Origin: Pictodentalium vernedei | Lineage: Eukaryota; Mollusca; Scaphopoda; Dentaliida; Dentaliidae | Assembly (NCBI GenBank): GCA_031216915.1 | Contig: CM062296.1 | Coordinates: 797,265,608 to 797,329,607 of the forward strand | DNA length: 64,000 nt | Direction: 5' to 3' | Part shown: positions 20,290-32,206 of the stretch, in pieces | Numbering within the stretch: position 1 is the stretch's first letter | Layout of the letters: each line of letters starts with the position of its first letter | Position numbers and translations under genes: made by a program | The notes under the pieces: generated by a model | Told to the model about the DNA's origin: nothing | The model's database searches: none | Seen by the model: only the letters and a program-made list of their open reading frames with translations

Positions 20290-22190
20290 GTTAAGTGAAT
20301 GACATTCTGAGCAGTAGATAATAGACCTAACAATAGAGGCCTCCAGAAATGGACTCGATATTTCTGAGATAAAATTCATGAATGGATGGCTGAGCGCAAT
20401 GAGCCGCCTTCAAAAATCTATAATAGCAACACTATTAATGTAAGCCCAAGAAGTAGAAGAACTCTTACTTCATGAGCCGAAATCTTAAGCACAACTGCTA
20501 AGCCAATGATATACCATAAGCAGTACGCTAGTTAATAGAATCCATTAACAATAAAATGGAGCGTAACGTCCTTCTACTAGACATCAAAGACAGAAGAAGC
20601 TTACGCCCTTGTAATAAACAGATATCTGTTTATAAATACATAAACTGTACCCGGAAAGAGTAAAGGCCTATGCCCATACGAAGACGGAAGGACCTTAAAA
20701 TAATAGGTTCCGGATAATAGGAGCCTAACTCTTATGCAACAATCCAACCTAAATAGTAACGGAAGTATTGATTCCGAAACTATGAAAGTGAAAATCATCC
20801 ATCGATAGTGCATGAAACTCACTGACTCTACAGTAAAAGAGAAACCAACAGAATTACTGTCTAAAAGGTCAGAATTTGAAAACTACTGTTTCCAGAGGCT
20901 CAAATGATAACTTAGCTAAATAAGAACCGAAGTTAAAATCCGTATAGGAATTTAATCTAAAGATTCTAAGTCTATTTATCAAAAAGTTACTAACTGACTT
21001 GGATAAAGAGACAAAAGACTCCATTGTAAACTATCGTAGAGTGCATAGGTATGAGGTAATATAAACCTATAACCTAAATAACACAGGCTGCAGTAGATCT
21101 TGTGAAACAAGTATACTAAAAAATAGCAATGAGTAGTATGGAGGGATCAACCATATGAACATAATGATCCCTACACCACGACGGAAGAGCCTCCACTTTA
21201 GTCGCATAGAATAGCGAAGAAGAGGATCTCCTATAGTAAGAAATCGCGTCCAAAGCTCGTCCAGTACAGTGCTTACAATGCAATACGGACCACACAACGG
21301 AATACATGAAGGTTGCGACCTTGCTGGTTGTGATAAAGATGACACGATTAACCCAGTGAAAAAAGATCCTCACATAGAGGAAGATTTCACGTTAAGATCC
21401 ACAGTAGACAAGAGAGTAAATTACTCAAGATCTCTGTGAAGATAGAGATGCTATCAACAGAAATGTATTGTGGTTGTTTATCTTAGCAATACCTGCTAAA
21501 ACAACAGCGCCGGAGGATACGCGTATCCTATCATTCCGTCCTATAGATCAATAGAGCGTTAACAGTATTAGCTCAGAGATCTGGACAAGCCAACACATAC
21601 GTCTGCAATTGATTAGCAAGCTGTGTCATAAATAAAACATCATTGGGCGCTCCCATAGATAGCAAATCTGATTAAATACTTGTTTGTTGAGAGTCCATTC
21701 TGACAGCAACAAGTGACCCGTAAGAGAACGGGAGTGCGATAAAACAATCAGACGACCCAGAATATGACGGACCAAAACTGAACTTGGTGTACTATAACCA
21801 ACAGACGGATTCTTTCCATTAAATTGAATAACGGAAACGAAAGAGTGCCTCCCTGGTTCCGGAGATACGCCACTACTGTCGAATTAAAGGACAGGAATTT
21901 GGGCATGCGTTCCTGAATAATGTTCATGCAATGACATAAAGCAAGCCTAAAAAACATTATTCCGCGGAAGTTAAACTGATAGCTAAAAGACTGCGGAACC
22001 CAAAGACCCTGGCACTTCGAATCCGTAGGGATCAGTATATATCCCAATCTGTTTGACTGGCAACCGTCATAACAGCCACACTCGGGTCCGGCAACTGCGG
22101 CGGCACTCTCTGAGTCAACCACCGAATGTTTGCCCCAGTCTGAATCTCTTGTAACACTAGATAGACAAGAGAATGTATAAATTAAGCAAT
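20290..22190 (-). pseudogene. Decayed YR and RNase H/methyltransferase remnants, copy D
   Basis: Collinear with copy A from the YR stop (about 1280) to about 3220, with many substitutions and small indels. Fragments still recognisable in translation include SSAVVAYLRNQGGTLSFPLF-type RNase H text near 21860 and WCRDHYVHMVDPSI near 21150. No frame is open for more than about 170 codons. A deletion of about 1.3 kb relative to A ends the block at about 22190 and removes the RT fingers and palm, including YLDD. Confidence 0.8.
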
Positions 22191-25100
22191 TCATGGATTG
22201 CCGGAAAGTTGCCGTCGAAGAGAAGCTCCTCCGAGAACGAAGCGACTCTGAGAGAGTTCTTAACCTACTATCCACGCGTGGATGTAGCTAGGGCTGCATC
22301 ACGTCTAACCAACCCCAATCAGCCACTGAAGGGCGGAGTTATACGTGAACAAACTACTGCCCTCAAAAGAAATTACATTGAGAATAATATCCCGTAAATC
22401 TTTTCTTGAAGACGTAATGATAACGCCTCAGTAAGGCGGATTACGTATAATAAAGCGTCTAAGTTAAGTCTACTATACATAATGTCGTTCCCAACATTGA
22501 AATTGGAAAAGACATAAACGGCGAAAAAGAATATATGCAGTCTTTAATCACCGTCTAGACGCATATGAACTCTCGGTATGCCCTGCTCTGCCAAAATAAA
22601 CTATATGTAAAAAAGATAAAATGGCAGAAATGAGCCACGCGGACAAGAAACTAAACTATCATGCTTAGTAGCAGGCTTGTATATATATAAATATATAGCG
22701 TCGAAAAATAAAACACATGTTGTAATGACAATATTGGACTGCGTCGGTAAGTCAGGGACAAAGTCCCTGTACCGATCGAGAAATCCGAGTCCAATGACGC
22801 TATAAGTCTCTTATCCAAGATCGCAGCAATGAAGTCCGAAAAATAATCACTGGAAGAAATGCCAGAAGATATGAAAGGCATCTTCCGATACTACTAAAGG
22901 GAAAACTCGAAATCTTTCGAATCCCTTTCGCCATCCTGTCGGACCCTATAAAGCGTTCGGTCGTCCGTAGCTTGATGCAACCGCGGACCGCACCGACCCA
23001 GCGCCGTCGGATAATTCCTGATTCGACCGAGAAACCTCAATTGCTGGGATGCTGCGAAACACTGTGCTAACTCGGATAGCACGTCCGTCACTGAGGCCTG
23101 AGGAGCAGCGGTCTTACGATGCATTGCCGCAGGAAGCTCCGAGATCGTTACCCCGTGCATACTTCCAATATGCGAGCGAACGGAGTGTATAGGCCTCGTG
23201 TCCCTTGGCTACCGGATGGCACGACCTATTCGCTGTGGAATCACTGAATGCCGAAACTGATCGGATACTCGAGGTCACGTAGCCAATGTGCGGTCGTGTG
23301 CCCTGCTGTGAGGATGAGGAAGCATTAAAGACAGTCTCTCGGACTGTCAATATAACGGAGCGTCCCGAGCAACGGACATATGCTCCGAATGTAAAATATC
23401 TGAACCACAACATGCGGTCCCCTATGTTGTTGGCTTCCTCCGATCTGTCCTCAATCTGCCGTCACTGGGTGAGTACTAAAGTAATTAAAGTGCTCGCATC
23501 ACCCAAATCTCCTTCCTAGACCGCAACGGATGAACCCGGCAGCCGAACCATTCGATGAATGTACGCTACACCGGGTGAGCTAGCGAATGTCACTCCGTAA
23601 GCGATAGACATATTCCATGAGCACTTATTGCCGCTAACTCTTCATTAACTATGACGACAGAGGCACACTTTTGAAAGACATCTCCATAACTCTTCGAACA
23701 AGAAACCAGAAATGCTTGGATAGCAAGCATAAAATAATAATATATATAGCATCGTTCAATAATTCGAAAGTTTGTGTGACATTATTGGACTATGTCGGAA
23801 CTGAGGGACGATGTCCCTGAACCGAACCAAAAATTTCTAAGTCCACCGACGCTATCAGTTTCTTATCCGGCATCGCAGCATATGTTGTTCCGAAAGGGAA
23901 AGCTTGAAATCCACCGAATCCCTTTCGGTATCCCGTCGGACCGGATGAAAATTTTCGGACGTCCGTACCCGCTTCCACGGAGCGTCTCGACCCAGCATCG
24001 TCGGATAAAATATATGCGACAGAATCAGTTGATGCTGGGATGCTGCGATAAACTGTGCTATTGAGGAAAGCACGTCCGTTCCCGAGGCCTGTGCAGTAGC
24101 GGACTTACGATGCATTGCCGCTGGAAGCTCCGTGTATGTTGACTCCCGCACACTTCCTATGCGAACGTCCGGAGTCTGCAGGCCTCGAGTCCCCGGCTAC
24201 CGACCCAGCGCTGTCGGATAATTCTCGATCCGACACCGTTTCTGTCGGCTGCTGGGATGCTGCGATAAGCTGTGCTATGTGCACAAGAATGTCCGGCGTC
24301 GAGACCTGCGGAGGCGCAGTCTATCGCTGCTTCGCCGAGGGCAGCTCCGCATCAGATGGCTCCCGCATACTTTTCCTATGCGAACGTCCGGAGTCCATCG
24401 GTCTCGAATCCCTGGCTGCCGGATGGTGTGACCTGGTCGCCGAAGAATCCTTGATCGGCGAAGCTGGTAATATATCGGCGGTCACGCAGCCAAGGTGCGG
24501 ACGTGTGCGCTGACGAGAAGAGGAAGCCTTAGCAGTCTCAGCGGACTGCCTATACAACGGAGCGTCCCGAGCGACGGACGTATGCTCCGCTAACGACACA
24601 TTTGTACCACAACATCTGGGGCCAGATGTTGTTGAACGAGAGAGGGGCCTCTCTCGCTTGCCGTCCGGATGGACCGGAACGAGCTATGAACCGGACTAAA
24701 AGGCTTCCTCCGATCTCCCTCCGATCCGCCGTCACTGGGTGTGCATTAAGTTAATTTTATAGTGCTCGCATCACCCCAAAATTCCTTCTAGACCGCAACG
24801 GACGAACCCGGCTGCCGAACCATTCGGTGAATGGATGCTACACCGGGCGAGCTAGCGGACGTCAAAGGCCGTCGAACCTACTAGGGTCCTCTTAGGCAAT
24901 TGGCGTATTACATGAGCACTTTTCCGCTAGCCCTTCATTAATTGTGACGACGGAGGCACACTGTTGGAAGACATCACAGATACATCACCCTAATCTTGAT
25001 CGTCTGAAATAGAAATTGATAAAGTAGAGTGACCCTGCAGGGAAAGGACCGGAGTGTCCAAATCCCCAACAACATACCGTGACATACGCTTCCCATATTG

Positions 25101-25230
25101 TCATCGAAATCATACGATACAGAACAGGAGTTAATGCGAGTACACTGACCACATATAGAATGATAATAAGGTCAGAGGAAGACTTCCTCTTAAAACAATT
25201 GATCAATATCCTTTCAATGTGAAAAGAAAA
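22190..25230 (-). pseudogene. Decayed, partly triplicated gag region, copy D
   Basis: After the RT deletion the sequence enters gag. From about 22690 three partial gag units follow each other: about 22690-23740, 23745-24190 and 24190-25230, each containing a GCTGGGATGCTGCGA segment (near 23044, 24032, 24252). Units 1 and 2 are strongly diverged from A, B and C. The first part of unit 3 (24195-24660) is nearly identical to B's gag. No unit has an open frame across it. The duplications roughly replace the length lost by the RT deletion. Confidence 0.78.
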
Positions 25231-26312
25231 CAAGTCCTGGTACTCGCACTAACCCCTGGCAATCAAAATACATAATAATAATATGATCCATTAATATAGA
25301 AAAAATAATTGAAATCAAAATATTTTGAAAAAATATTTTTTCAGAACAGCCCAAGTTTCTGAAAAGTAACGTTGAGCCCCAATGGATCCCAAGCCTAAGT
25401 GTGGACAAAAATTTTAAAAATATTTTAAACAATTTATTCAACACTTACGAACAATAATAATGTATCTAGTTATGATTAAAATAACATAAAGATATTATTA
25501 TTTAGAAATCCCCCCCTCACACAGAGGGCTGTTGTAAATGTAAACAATGAGTGTAAAAACACTAAAATAAGACTCCAGGCACCCAGGCCCGAAATCAGTT
25601 ACCAAAAATACACCATCTGATGCAAAACAGAGACTTCCAGGGAAGAAACTGCAGAACATCAGATGGTAGATGCAGAACACAACGCCTAACCACCCGTAGG
25701 TGAAGACGTAAACATGGGGAAAGAACAGAATTCATTCTGTTATTCAGCTAAAACTCCCAAGAAATTTTAGTAATAATAATTACAGAAACTATGCCAAAAG
25801 CATGGGAGAATAGCAAGGGGGAACTTAAAGGACAGGGAGAGAGGAAAAACACTTGAAAAAACAGTGTAACTAAATAATCAGAATGACAACAAAATGGCTG
25901 CTGCCTTGAAAATAGGTAACTTAACATAATTTCATTAAAAAATTTTAAGTTACAGCCCTGATAATATTCTGTCACACATTCTTTTCCTCTCCTCCTTTTC
26001 TATCCTCCTTAGAATCACCATTTCACTAATATTTATGTGTCTGGCATCATTTAAACTGAGATTTAAAAGCACAAAGATCAGTCAGATGTTAACTGATGAA
26101 GGGCCAAACTTAGAATGATAAATGGCGCCAATTTCGGAACGTCCTTGACACTGCGCATGCGCAGTGGGGGCGAGGTGTGGAGGGCCTTTCAGGACATGTT
26201 TTCTTTAGTTTTAGATGCAAATTTTGGGGATTGGGGGGCAAAATTTGTGTTTGGCCCTATATTTTAAGAGTTAGCACCAGCTATGTCTGGGTCATTGGTA
26301 CAGTATAAAAAT

Positions 26313-26400
26313 ATCATGTCCTAAAGGACCTCCATACTACGCCTCTACTGCGCATGCGCAGTGACGCAGTCGTCCCGAAATTGGCGCCAATTATCATTCT
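26313..26400. repeat. Inner half of the left ITR of copy B
   Basis: Starts ATCATGTCCTAAAGG, exactly where the outer half stopped at 19320, and ends ATTATCATTCT. With 19181-19320 it makes one complete ITR pairing with 33093-33294. Confidence 0.9.
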
Positions 26401-26475
26401 TACTGGCAGTGCCTGGTCAGCGCTATGTACTCAGCGGGGAGGCAAGAGTTCCCAACTCCAGGGAGGGCCATCCCC

Positions 26476-26564
26476 GTCTGGGTCATTGGTAAGTATAAAA
26501 AATATATAAATTACTATAAATTTTTTAACATTTTTATACTGTACCAATGACCCAGACTTAGCTG
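26476..26564. repeat. ICR of copy B
   Basis: 89 nt, composed of the complements of B's two termini joined at TTTTTTAAC/ATTTTTATACTG. It has AGACTTAGCTG, as in A and C. Confidence 0.93.
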
Positions 26565-27159
26565 AATAGTAAACAGGCTGGAGGGCCTAGGACATAGAGG
26601 AAAATCCAATAAGCTCAACTATATAGTAAAGAGGTAACCCCTTAAGGAGAAAAGGAGTATTAGGCTTTACATGTATCTTTCTTATTTAATATTAAATTAG
26701 AAAGATACACTACCCTTAATAATTGAGCACAAAAACATTCATGTTCTCTATTAACATCCAGTATAACCCTTATACTAATTATTTTTAAAGCAAGCCAATA
26801 AATAAAGTAGTCCAGAGAATTGAGACTCTTTATAGTCATTTAAAAGTGTCCGAGTATTGTATATTAAAGCCCGTTTGACACTTGACGTATACAAATGCTT
26901 CACACCGAGCTACACTTTAAAAATAAGACATGAATGAATTTAAACATTAATATTACACTTTAAAACCATCCCGGAAGGGACTCAGAAATACTGACTTGGA
27001 GGAGGCATTCCCTTGCTTTTCACTATAAAGCAGGTGACCTAAGGGAACACCCCCCCCCCCCCTTCCCCTTGCCCTGGGTCAAATAGCCCAGAGCGAAGAG
27101 GGCAGCCGGACGGAGTCACTGCCGGAACAGAAAGCCTGCATAACTATAGTTGCAACTGT

Positions 27160-28375
27160 TTAGTGGACGACATTCTGAGCAACAGATAACGGACCTAAAC
27201 AATGCAGGTCTCCAGAAATGGACTCAATATTTCTGAGATAAAAATTCGTAAATGTGGATGGCTGAGACCAATAAGCAGCCTTCATTAAATCTGTAATAGC
27301 AACACTATTAGCATAAGCCCAGGAAGTAGAAAGAGCTCTTACTTCATGAGCAGAAATCTTAAGCACAGACTGCTGAGAAGAAGATAAATCTTCATAAGCT
27401 GTACGGATAGTTAACTGAATTCATCTAGCAATAGAATGGACTGAAATGTCCTTTCTATTAGGCATCAAAGACAGAAAGAAACGTTTCCGTCCCTTTCTGA
27501 TAAACTGAGATCTCTGTTTATAGATACGTAGTGCTCTAACAGGACAGAGTAAAGGCCTACGCCCGTCTGAAGACGGAAGAGCCTTAATAACAATAGGTTC
27601 CGGATATTTATTAGGAGCCTGATTCTTAGCTAAAAAACCCACATTAGTAGTGAAGGTGATAGTGTTCCCAACACTACGATAATGAGAATCATCCACCGAT
27701 AGTGCATGAAGCTCACTGACTCTTCTGGCAGAAGAGAAAGCTAAGAGAAAAGCTGTCTTATAAGATAAGAATTTGAAATCTACTGTCCCAAGAGGTTCAA
27801 ATGGCTTTTCCTTCAATTTAAGGAGAACCCAAGCTAAATTCCACTTAGGAATTAATCTAAGAGTTCTGGGTCTATTTATCGAAAAGTTTCTAACCAACTT
27901 CGATAAAGAGACATTAGATCCAATTTGTAAACTATCATGATGTGCATAGGTATCAGATAACATAGATCTATAACCCTTTATAGTAACAAGCTGCAGTTTG
28001 ATTTCATCAAACAAGTATACTAGAAAGTTTGCAATGTCTGGTATAGAGGGATCAAATATATCTACAGAATGATCCCTACACCAACGACGAAAAACCTTCC
28101 ACTTAGCCGCATAGTTTAGCGAAGAGGAGGTCCTCCTACAGTTAGAAATCGCGTCCACTGCTCGTCCTGTAAAGTGCTTGCCATGCAAGAAGGACCGCAC
28201 AACGGAAAAACATGAAGGTTGAGACCTTGCGGGTTGTGATGGAGTTGGCGCGATTTCCCCTGCGAAAGAAGATACTCTCGTGGAGGAAGCTTCCGCGGTA
28301 GGTCCCACAAGACACCTGAGTAGATTTATCCACGGTCTCTGTGGCGACAGAGATGCTACCAACAGAATCTTGCAT
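27160..28375 (-). pseudogene. DIRS tyrosine recombinase, copy B, nonsense mutation
   Basis: Same layout as the intact copy-C gene. The proposed Met (28375) begins MQDSVGS. The reading frame is open through the core-binding domain and the catalytic Arg (ARRVSELHAL), then stops at 27421-27423, where Trp (TGG) of IARWIQL has become TGA. The HxxR box and Tyr nucleophile lie beyond the stop, so the truncated product should be inactive. Only the 3' fragment 27366-27160 encodes them. A 2-nt deletion at 28310/28311 additionally joins this frame to ORF2. Confidence 0.85.
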
Positions 28376-30303
28376 TGAGATTGTTTTATCTTTAGCAATA
28401 CTTGTTGAATTAACGGCGCTGGAGGATACGCATATCCTATCATTCCGTCCCAAGGGATCGACAGAGCGTCTACTGCAAATGCTCTTGGATCCGGACACGG
28501 AGACACATACGTCTGCAACTGATTGTTGAGATGTGTCGCAAATAAGTCTATCATTGGCCGTTCCCATTGGTAGCAAATCTGATTGAATACTTGTTTGTTG
28601 AGAGTCCACTCCGACGGCAACAAGCGACCCTTTCGTGAAAGGGAGTCTGCTAGCACATTCAGACGACCCGGTATGTGACGGACCGAAAGAAGAACATGAT
28701 GTTCTAACGCAAACAGAAGGATTCCTTCCGTTAGATTGAACAACGGAACTGAATGAGTGCCTCCCTGATTCCGTATATACGCCACTACTGTCGTATTGTC
28801 GGATAGGATTTGGACATGAGCATCGTGAATAATGTCCATCCAGTGACGTAACGCAAGCCAAATTGACATCATTTCCTTGATGTTTATGTGCTTGCACAGG
28901 AATTGCGGATCCCAAAGGCCCTGGCATCTCGAATCCGTTGGGATTAATGATGCACCCCAACCTGTTTGACTGGCATCCGTCATAACGGTAAAACTCGGAT
29001 CCGGCAACTGCAGCGGAACTCCTTGAGTTAACCACTGAATGTTTGCCCAAGTCTGAATCTCTTGTTTCACTTGATCTGACAAGAGAACGTCTACATCGAG
29101 CGAATGAATTTTCACACTCCAATTCTGAGTCAGGAAAATTTGAAGAGGACGTGTGCGTAGCCGCCCCATCGGAATGAGATCCGCGGCGGCTCCGCACAGA
29201 CCTATCAGTCTCATAAATTCTCTCGCCGTGACTTTGTCTGCGTGCAGACAATAGCGAGCGTAACAACTGACTAATTTTGCTCTGGTTAACGGCAGACGAA
29301 CGAGATTGTTGTGCATCTCGAAGCTCATTCCCAGATGAGTGAATGACTTGGACGGCACCAGATCCGACTTCTCCTCGTTTACTATAAAACCGAGACGTCG
29401 GAGCAATAGAAGAAGATTCTGAACATCGTTCTGAAGCGTTAACTCGTTGCCGTACCTCTGAAGAATGTCGTCCAGGTAGGCCGACGTTATCGCAGACGAA
29501 TGAGCTCGGAAGTAGATCATTACCGAGTTCATTACCCGAGTGAAAGCCCAGGGTGCTAGATTCAATCCGAAGCACATCGCCCGGAATTGATACACCACTC
29601 CCAGGACTGCAAAGCGTAGATACTTTCGGAATGTCGGATGTACCATGACGTGAAAGTACGCATCTTTGAGATCTATGCTCGTTGCATAATCGTTCACCCG
29701 AATACTCGCTCTGACCGATCGAATCGTCTCCATATAAAACTTCGGAGCGACGATCAGCTTGTTTATCCAGCTCAAATCTATGACTGGACGGAACGAGCCG
29801 TCTGGTTTCGGAACCAGAAACAGATGGCTGTAGAATCCCAGAGATTCCTGGTTTTCTACGACCTCTACCGCGTTCTTCATTAAAAGAGACTGCACCTCTG
29901 ATAACAGAGCGTCTCTTTTCTGTGGATTTGACGGAAGATGAGTCCACTTTGGACTTCGAGTTAATGGAGGCTTTCGTTTGAAGGATATCTTTAGACCTTC
30001 CGAAGTCACTCCTCTCACCCACGGGTCGTCCGTAATCGACGCCCAATCTTGTGAAAAACTCGACAACCTTCCGCCAACCGGAACGCGATAGAGGTTTAAG
30101 CCATCACCTCCTGGACCTGCGAGGCCTGCGGTAGGAGAAACCACGTCTTCCACGACCCGCACCCCGCCTCGTCGACCTCGGGGCGTCTGACCGATTGTCC
30201 CGGCCTGAAGGACGTCCCGAACGAGAGTCGCTATCCTGACGGTCTCTCGAATAAGACCAAGAGGACGCACCGGAACCTCTATAGGAACCCCTCTTGGGCG
30301 CAT
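27421..30303 (-). CDS. DIRS ORF2: RT, RNase H, methyltransferase-like region, fused in frame to truncated YR (copy B)
   Basis: A 960-residue open frame from the conserved Met MRPRGV (the open frame extends to 30429, but copy A has a stop in that extension). RT motif A SIDLKDAYFHV and motif C YLDD, RNase H Asp/Glu/Asp/Asp (MTDAS, IKEMMS, LSDNTT, ADSLSR) and the DLFATHL/YAYPPAPLI block are all present, as in A. At 28310/28311 two bases are missing relative to A and C, so after RCL the frame passes into YR (VGPTAEASST) and continues through the catalytic Arg box to the stop at 27421. The fusion is probably a mutation, not a normal polyprotein, because A and C keep the frames separate. RT should still fold. 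It overlaps gag by 200 nt in the +1 frame. Confidence 0.88.
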   Translation of the reverse strand: MRPRGVPIEVPVRPLGLIRETVRIATLVRDVLQAGTIGQTPRGRRGGVRVVEDVVSPTAGLAGPGGDGLNLYRVPVGGRLSSFSQDWASITDDPWVRGVTSEGLKISFKRKPPLTRSPKWTHLPSNPQKRDALLSEVQSLLMKNAVEVVENQESLGFYSHLFLVPKPDGSFRPVIDLSWINKLIVAPKFYMETIRSVRASIRVNDYATSIDLKDAYFHVMVHPTFRKYLRFAVLGVVYQFRAMCFGLNLAPWAFTRVMNSVMIYFRAHSSAITSAYLDDILQRYGNELTLQNDVQNLLLLLRRLGFIVNEEKSDLVPSKSFTHLGMSFEMHNNLVRLPLTRAKLVSCYARYCLHADKVTAREFMRLIGLCGAAADLIPMGRLRTRPLQIFLTQNWSVKIHSLDVDVLLSDQVKQEIQTWANIQWLTQGVPLQLPDPSFTVMTDASQTGWGASLIPTDSRCQGLWDPQFLCKHINIKEMMSIWLALRHWMDIIHDAHVQILSDNTTVVAYIRNQGGTHSVPLFNLTEGILLFALEHHVLLSVRHIPGRLNVLADSLSRKGRLLPSEWTLNKQVFNQICYQWERPMIDLFATHLNNQLQTYVSPCPDPRAFAVDALSIPWDGMIGYAYPPAPLIQQVLLKIKQSQCKILLVASLSPQRPWINLLRCLVGPTAEASSTRVSSFAGEIAPTPSQPARSQPSCFSVVRSFLHGKHFTGRAVDAISNCRRTSSSLNYAAKWKVFRRWCRDHSVDIFDPSIPDIANFLVYLFDEIKLQLVTIKGYRSMLSDTYAHHDSLQIGSNVSLSKLVRNFSINRPRTLRLIPKWNLAWVLLKLKEKPFEPLGTVDFKFLSYKTAFLLAFSSARRVSELHALSVDDSHYRSVGNTITFTTNVGFLAKNQAPNKYPEPIVIKALPSSDGRRPLLCPVRALRIYKQRSQFIRKGRKRFFLSLMPNRKDISVHSIAR

Positions 30304-32206
30304 TAGACCCAGAAGTGCCTGTCTTATTCGTGTCTGCTGTATCCGACTTCTTAGGAGCCGATCTGAACAACAGAGAATCATTAGCTTTCTTTTTAATTTT
30401 ATCATAAATAGCGGAAAGCTTGCCGTCAAAGAGAAGTTCTCCTGAGACCGAAGCGACTCTAAGAGAGTTCTTCACCTTAGAATCCACTAGTGTGGATGTA
30501 GCTAGGGCTGCGTCACGTCTAACCAACTCCAGATTTGCCACTGAAAGGGCGGAGTTACACGTGGAATAAGCTACTGCCCTTGAAAGAAGTCTTAAAGAGG
30601 ATTGTATATCCTGAAACTCTTCCCCTTGAAGGCGCAGTGATAACGCCTTAGTAAGGTGATCTGCGTAAGATAAGGCATCTAAATTGGCTCTGTTAGACGC
30701 AATAGCTGTTTCCAACACCGCGGTTGGAATAGAAGCTGACGACGGTAATGATAGCTCTAAGTCTTCCGCCTCGTCGTCCATACGCAGAGGAACTCTCGGT
30801 ATACCCTGTCCTGCCGTATTGAATTTATTCCTTGCATTAATGAAAGGCAGGTTGAGAGTATTAGCGGACAAGAAACCTGCTTTCCCCGTCCTGGAAGCAA
30901 GTTTAAATATAGCGTCGTTCAATAATTCAAATGTTCTAGCAACATTATTGGACTGCGACGGAAACTCGGGAGCGATGTCCCTGAACCGCTCAAAAAATTC
31001 AGAGTCCAATGACGCTATAATTCTCTTGTCCGGAAGCGCAGCAGTCTGGCCCGACGGAACAACTTGAGGGAGAAAGTGCCGGATGAAGTCCACGGCAGCT
31101 TTATGTTGTTCCGAAAGGGATAGCTCCAAGTCATCCGTATCCCTTTCACCATCCGGTCGGACCTCACGATGTTCCCGGTCGTCCGCCCCCGATGCTTCGG
31201 CGGAGCGTACCGACCCAGCGCCGTCGGATAATTCTCGATCCGACACCGTTTCTGTCGGCTGCTGGGATGCTGCGATAAGCTGTGCTATCTGCACAAGAAT
31301 GTCCGGCGTCGAGACCTGCGGAGGCGCAGTCTTTCGCTGCTTCGCCGAGGGCAGCTCCGCATCAGATGGCTCCCGCATACTTTTCCTATGCAAACGTCCG
31401 GAGTCCATCGGTCTCGAATCCCTGGCTGCCGGATGGTGTGACCTGGTCGCCGAAGAATCCTTCATCGGCGAAGCTGGTAATATATTGGCGGTCACGCAGC
31501 CAAGGTGCGGTCGTGTGCGCTGACGAGAAGAGGAAGCCTTAACAGTCTCTGCGGACTGCTTATACAACGGAGCGTCCCGAGCGACGGACGTATGCTCCGC
31601 TAAAGACACATTTTGTACCACAACATCTGGTCCCAGATGTTGTTGTACGAGAGAGGGACCTCTCTCGCTCGCGGCCCGGCTGGACCTGGACGAGCTATGA
31701 ACCGGACTAAAAGGCTTCCTCCGTTCTCGCTTACTATCCGCCGTCACTGGGTGTGCATCTATTATGTTTATAGTGCTCGCATCACCCAAAATTTCCTCTT
31801 GGACCGCATCGGACGAACCCGGCTGCCGAACCATTCGGTGAATGGACGCTACACCGGGCGAGCTAGCGGACGACATTTGTCTAATCTCCATGAGCACTTT
31901 TGCCGCTAGCTCTGAATTCATTTGTGACGACGGACGCACACTTGAAGAAGATAACATGGAAACATCACCCTGTTCTGGTTCCTCTGAAATAGAAACTGAG
32001 AGAGTAGAGTGACCTTGCGGAGAAAGAGCCGGAATCACTCTTTCTCCAGAAACAACATATCGTGACACACGTTTCCAATGTTTCTCATCCCAATGTTCAC
32101 ATATAGGACAGGGATTAATGCGAGAACACTGACTACAATTAATACAATGATCATGAAAGTCAGAGGAAGATTTCTTCCTATTACAATTTGAACAACGTCC
32201 CTTCAT
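30104..32206 (-). CDS. DIRS ORF1, gag-like protein (copy B, intact, 700 aa)
   Basis: The only uninterrupted gag in the window. It probably packages element RNA and may support reverse transcription in particles. The start is MKGRCSNC at 32206. The frame happens to be open 65 codons further upstream in B only, because of one extra A in an A-run near 32287, so that extension is not used here. Residues 5-43 hold a Cys/His cluster (C5xxC8, H18xHC21xxC24, C27, C33xxC36, H38, H43), likely zinc-binding and similar in style to other animal DIRS gags. The middle is Ser-rich and charged (about 60-330), followed by a predicted helical part (about 370-560). The last 70 residues are rich in Arg, Gly and Ser, ending RRPRRSRR. 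ORF2 starts 200 nt before its stop. Confidence 0.85.
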   Translation of the reverse strand: MKGRCSNCNRKKSSSDFHDHCINCSQCSRINPCPICEHWDEKHWKRVSRYVVSGERVIPALSPQGHSTLSVSISEEPEQGDVSMLSSSSVRPSSQMNSELAAKVLMEIRQMSSASSPGVASIHRMVRQPGSSDAVQEEILGDASTINIIDAHPVTADSKRERRKPFSPVHSSSRSSRAASERGPSLVQQHLGPDVVVQNVSLAEHTSVARDAPLYKQSAETVKASSSRQRTRPHLGCVTANILPASPMKDSSATRSHHPAARDSRPMDSGRLHRKSMREPSDAELPSAKQRKTAPPQVSTPDILVQIAQLIAASQQPTETVSDRELSDGAGSVRSAEASGADDREHREVRPDGERDTDDLELSLSEQHKAAVDFIRHFLPQVVPSGQTAALPDKRIIASLDSEFFERFRDIAPEFPSQSNNVARTFELLNDAIFKLASRTGKAGFLSANTLNLPFINARNKFNTAGQGIPRVPLRMDDEAEDLELSLPSSASIPTAVLETAIASNRANLDALSYADHLTKALSLRLQGEEFQDIQSSLRLLSRAVAYSTCNSALSVANLELVRRDAALATSTLVDSKVKNSLRVASVSGELLFDGKLSAIYDKIKKKANDSLLFRSAPKKSDTADTNKTGTSGSNAPKRGSYRGSGASSWSYSRDRQDSDSRSGRPSGRDNRSDAPRSTRRGAGRGRRGFSYRRPRRSRR

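Larger units (their letters stand above)
19321..26312 (-). mobile_element. Non-autonomous DIRS element, copy D (6,992 bp), nested in the ITR of B
   Basis: Left end GTTAAAAAAT at 19321 and right end CAGTATAAAAAT at 26312. The flanks AAGAA and ATCATG join to give exactly the uninterrupted ITR text seen in A and C, so no bases were duplicated or lost. Its ITRs (19321-19547 and 26112-26312) are identical to each other where compared, including the subfamily text CTTAAAATATAGGGCC. Coding regions are full of stops and frameshifts, and the RT fingers/palm are missing. Recent movement despite dead genes implies proteins supplied in trans. Confidence 0.92.

Noticed and set aside
22173-22397. Plus-strand open frame of 74 codons in D, also in E at 58153
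   Set aside because: It spans the RT-gag deletion junction of a decayed element and is antisense to gag. It is shared only because D and E share ancestry.
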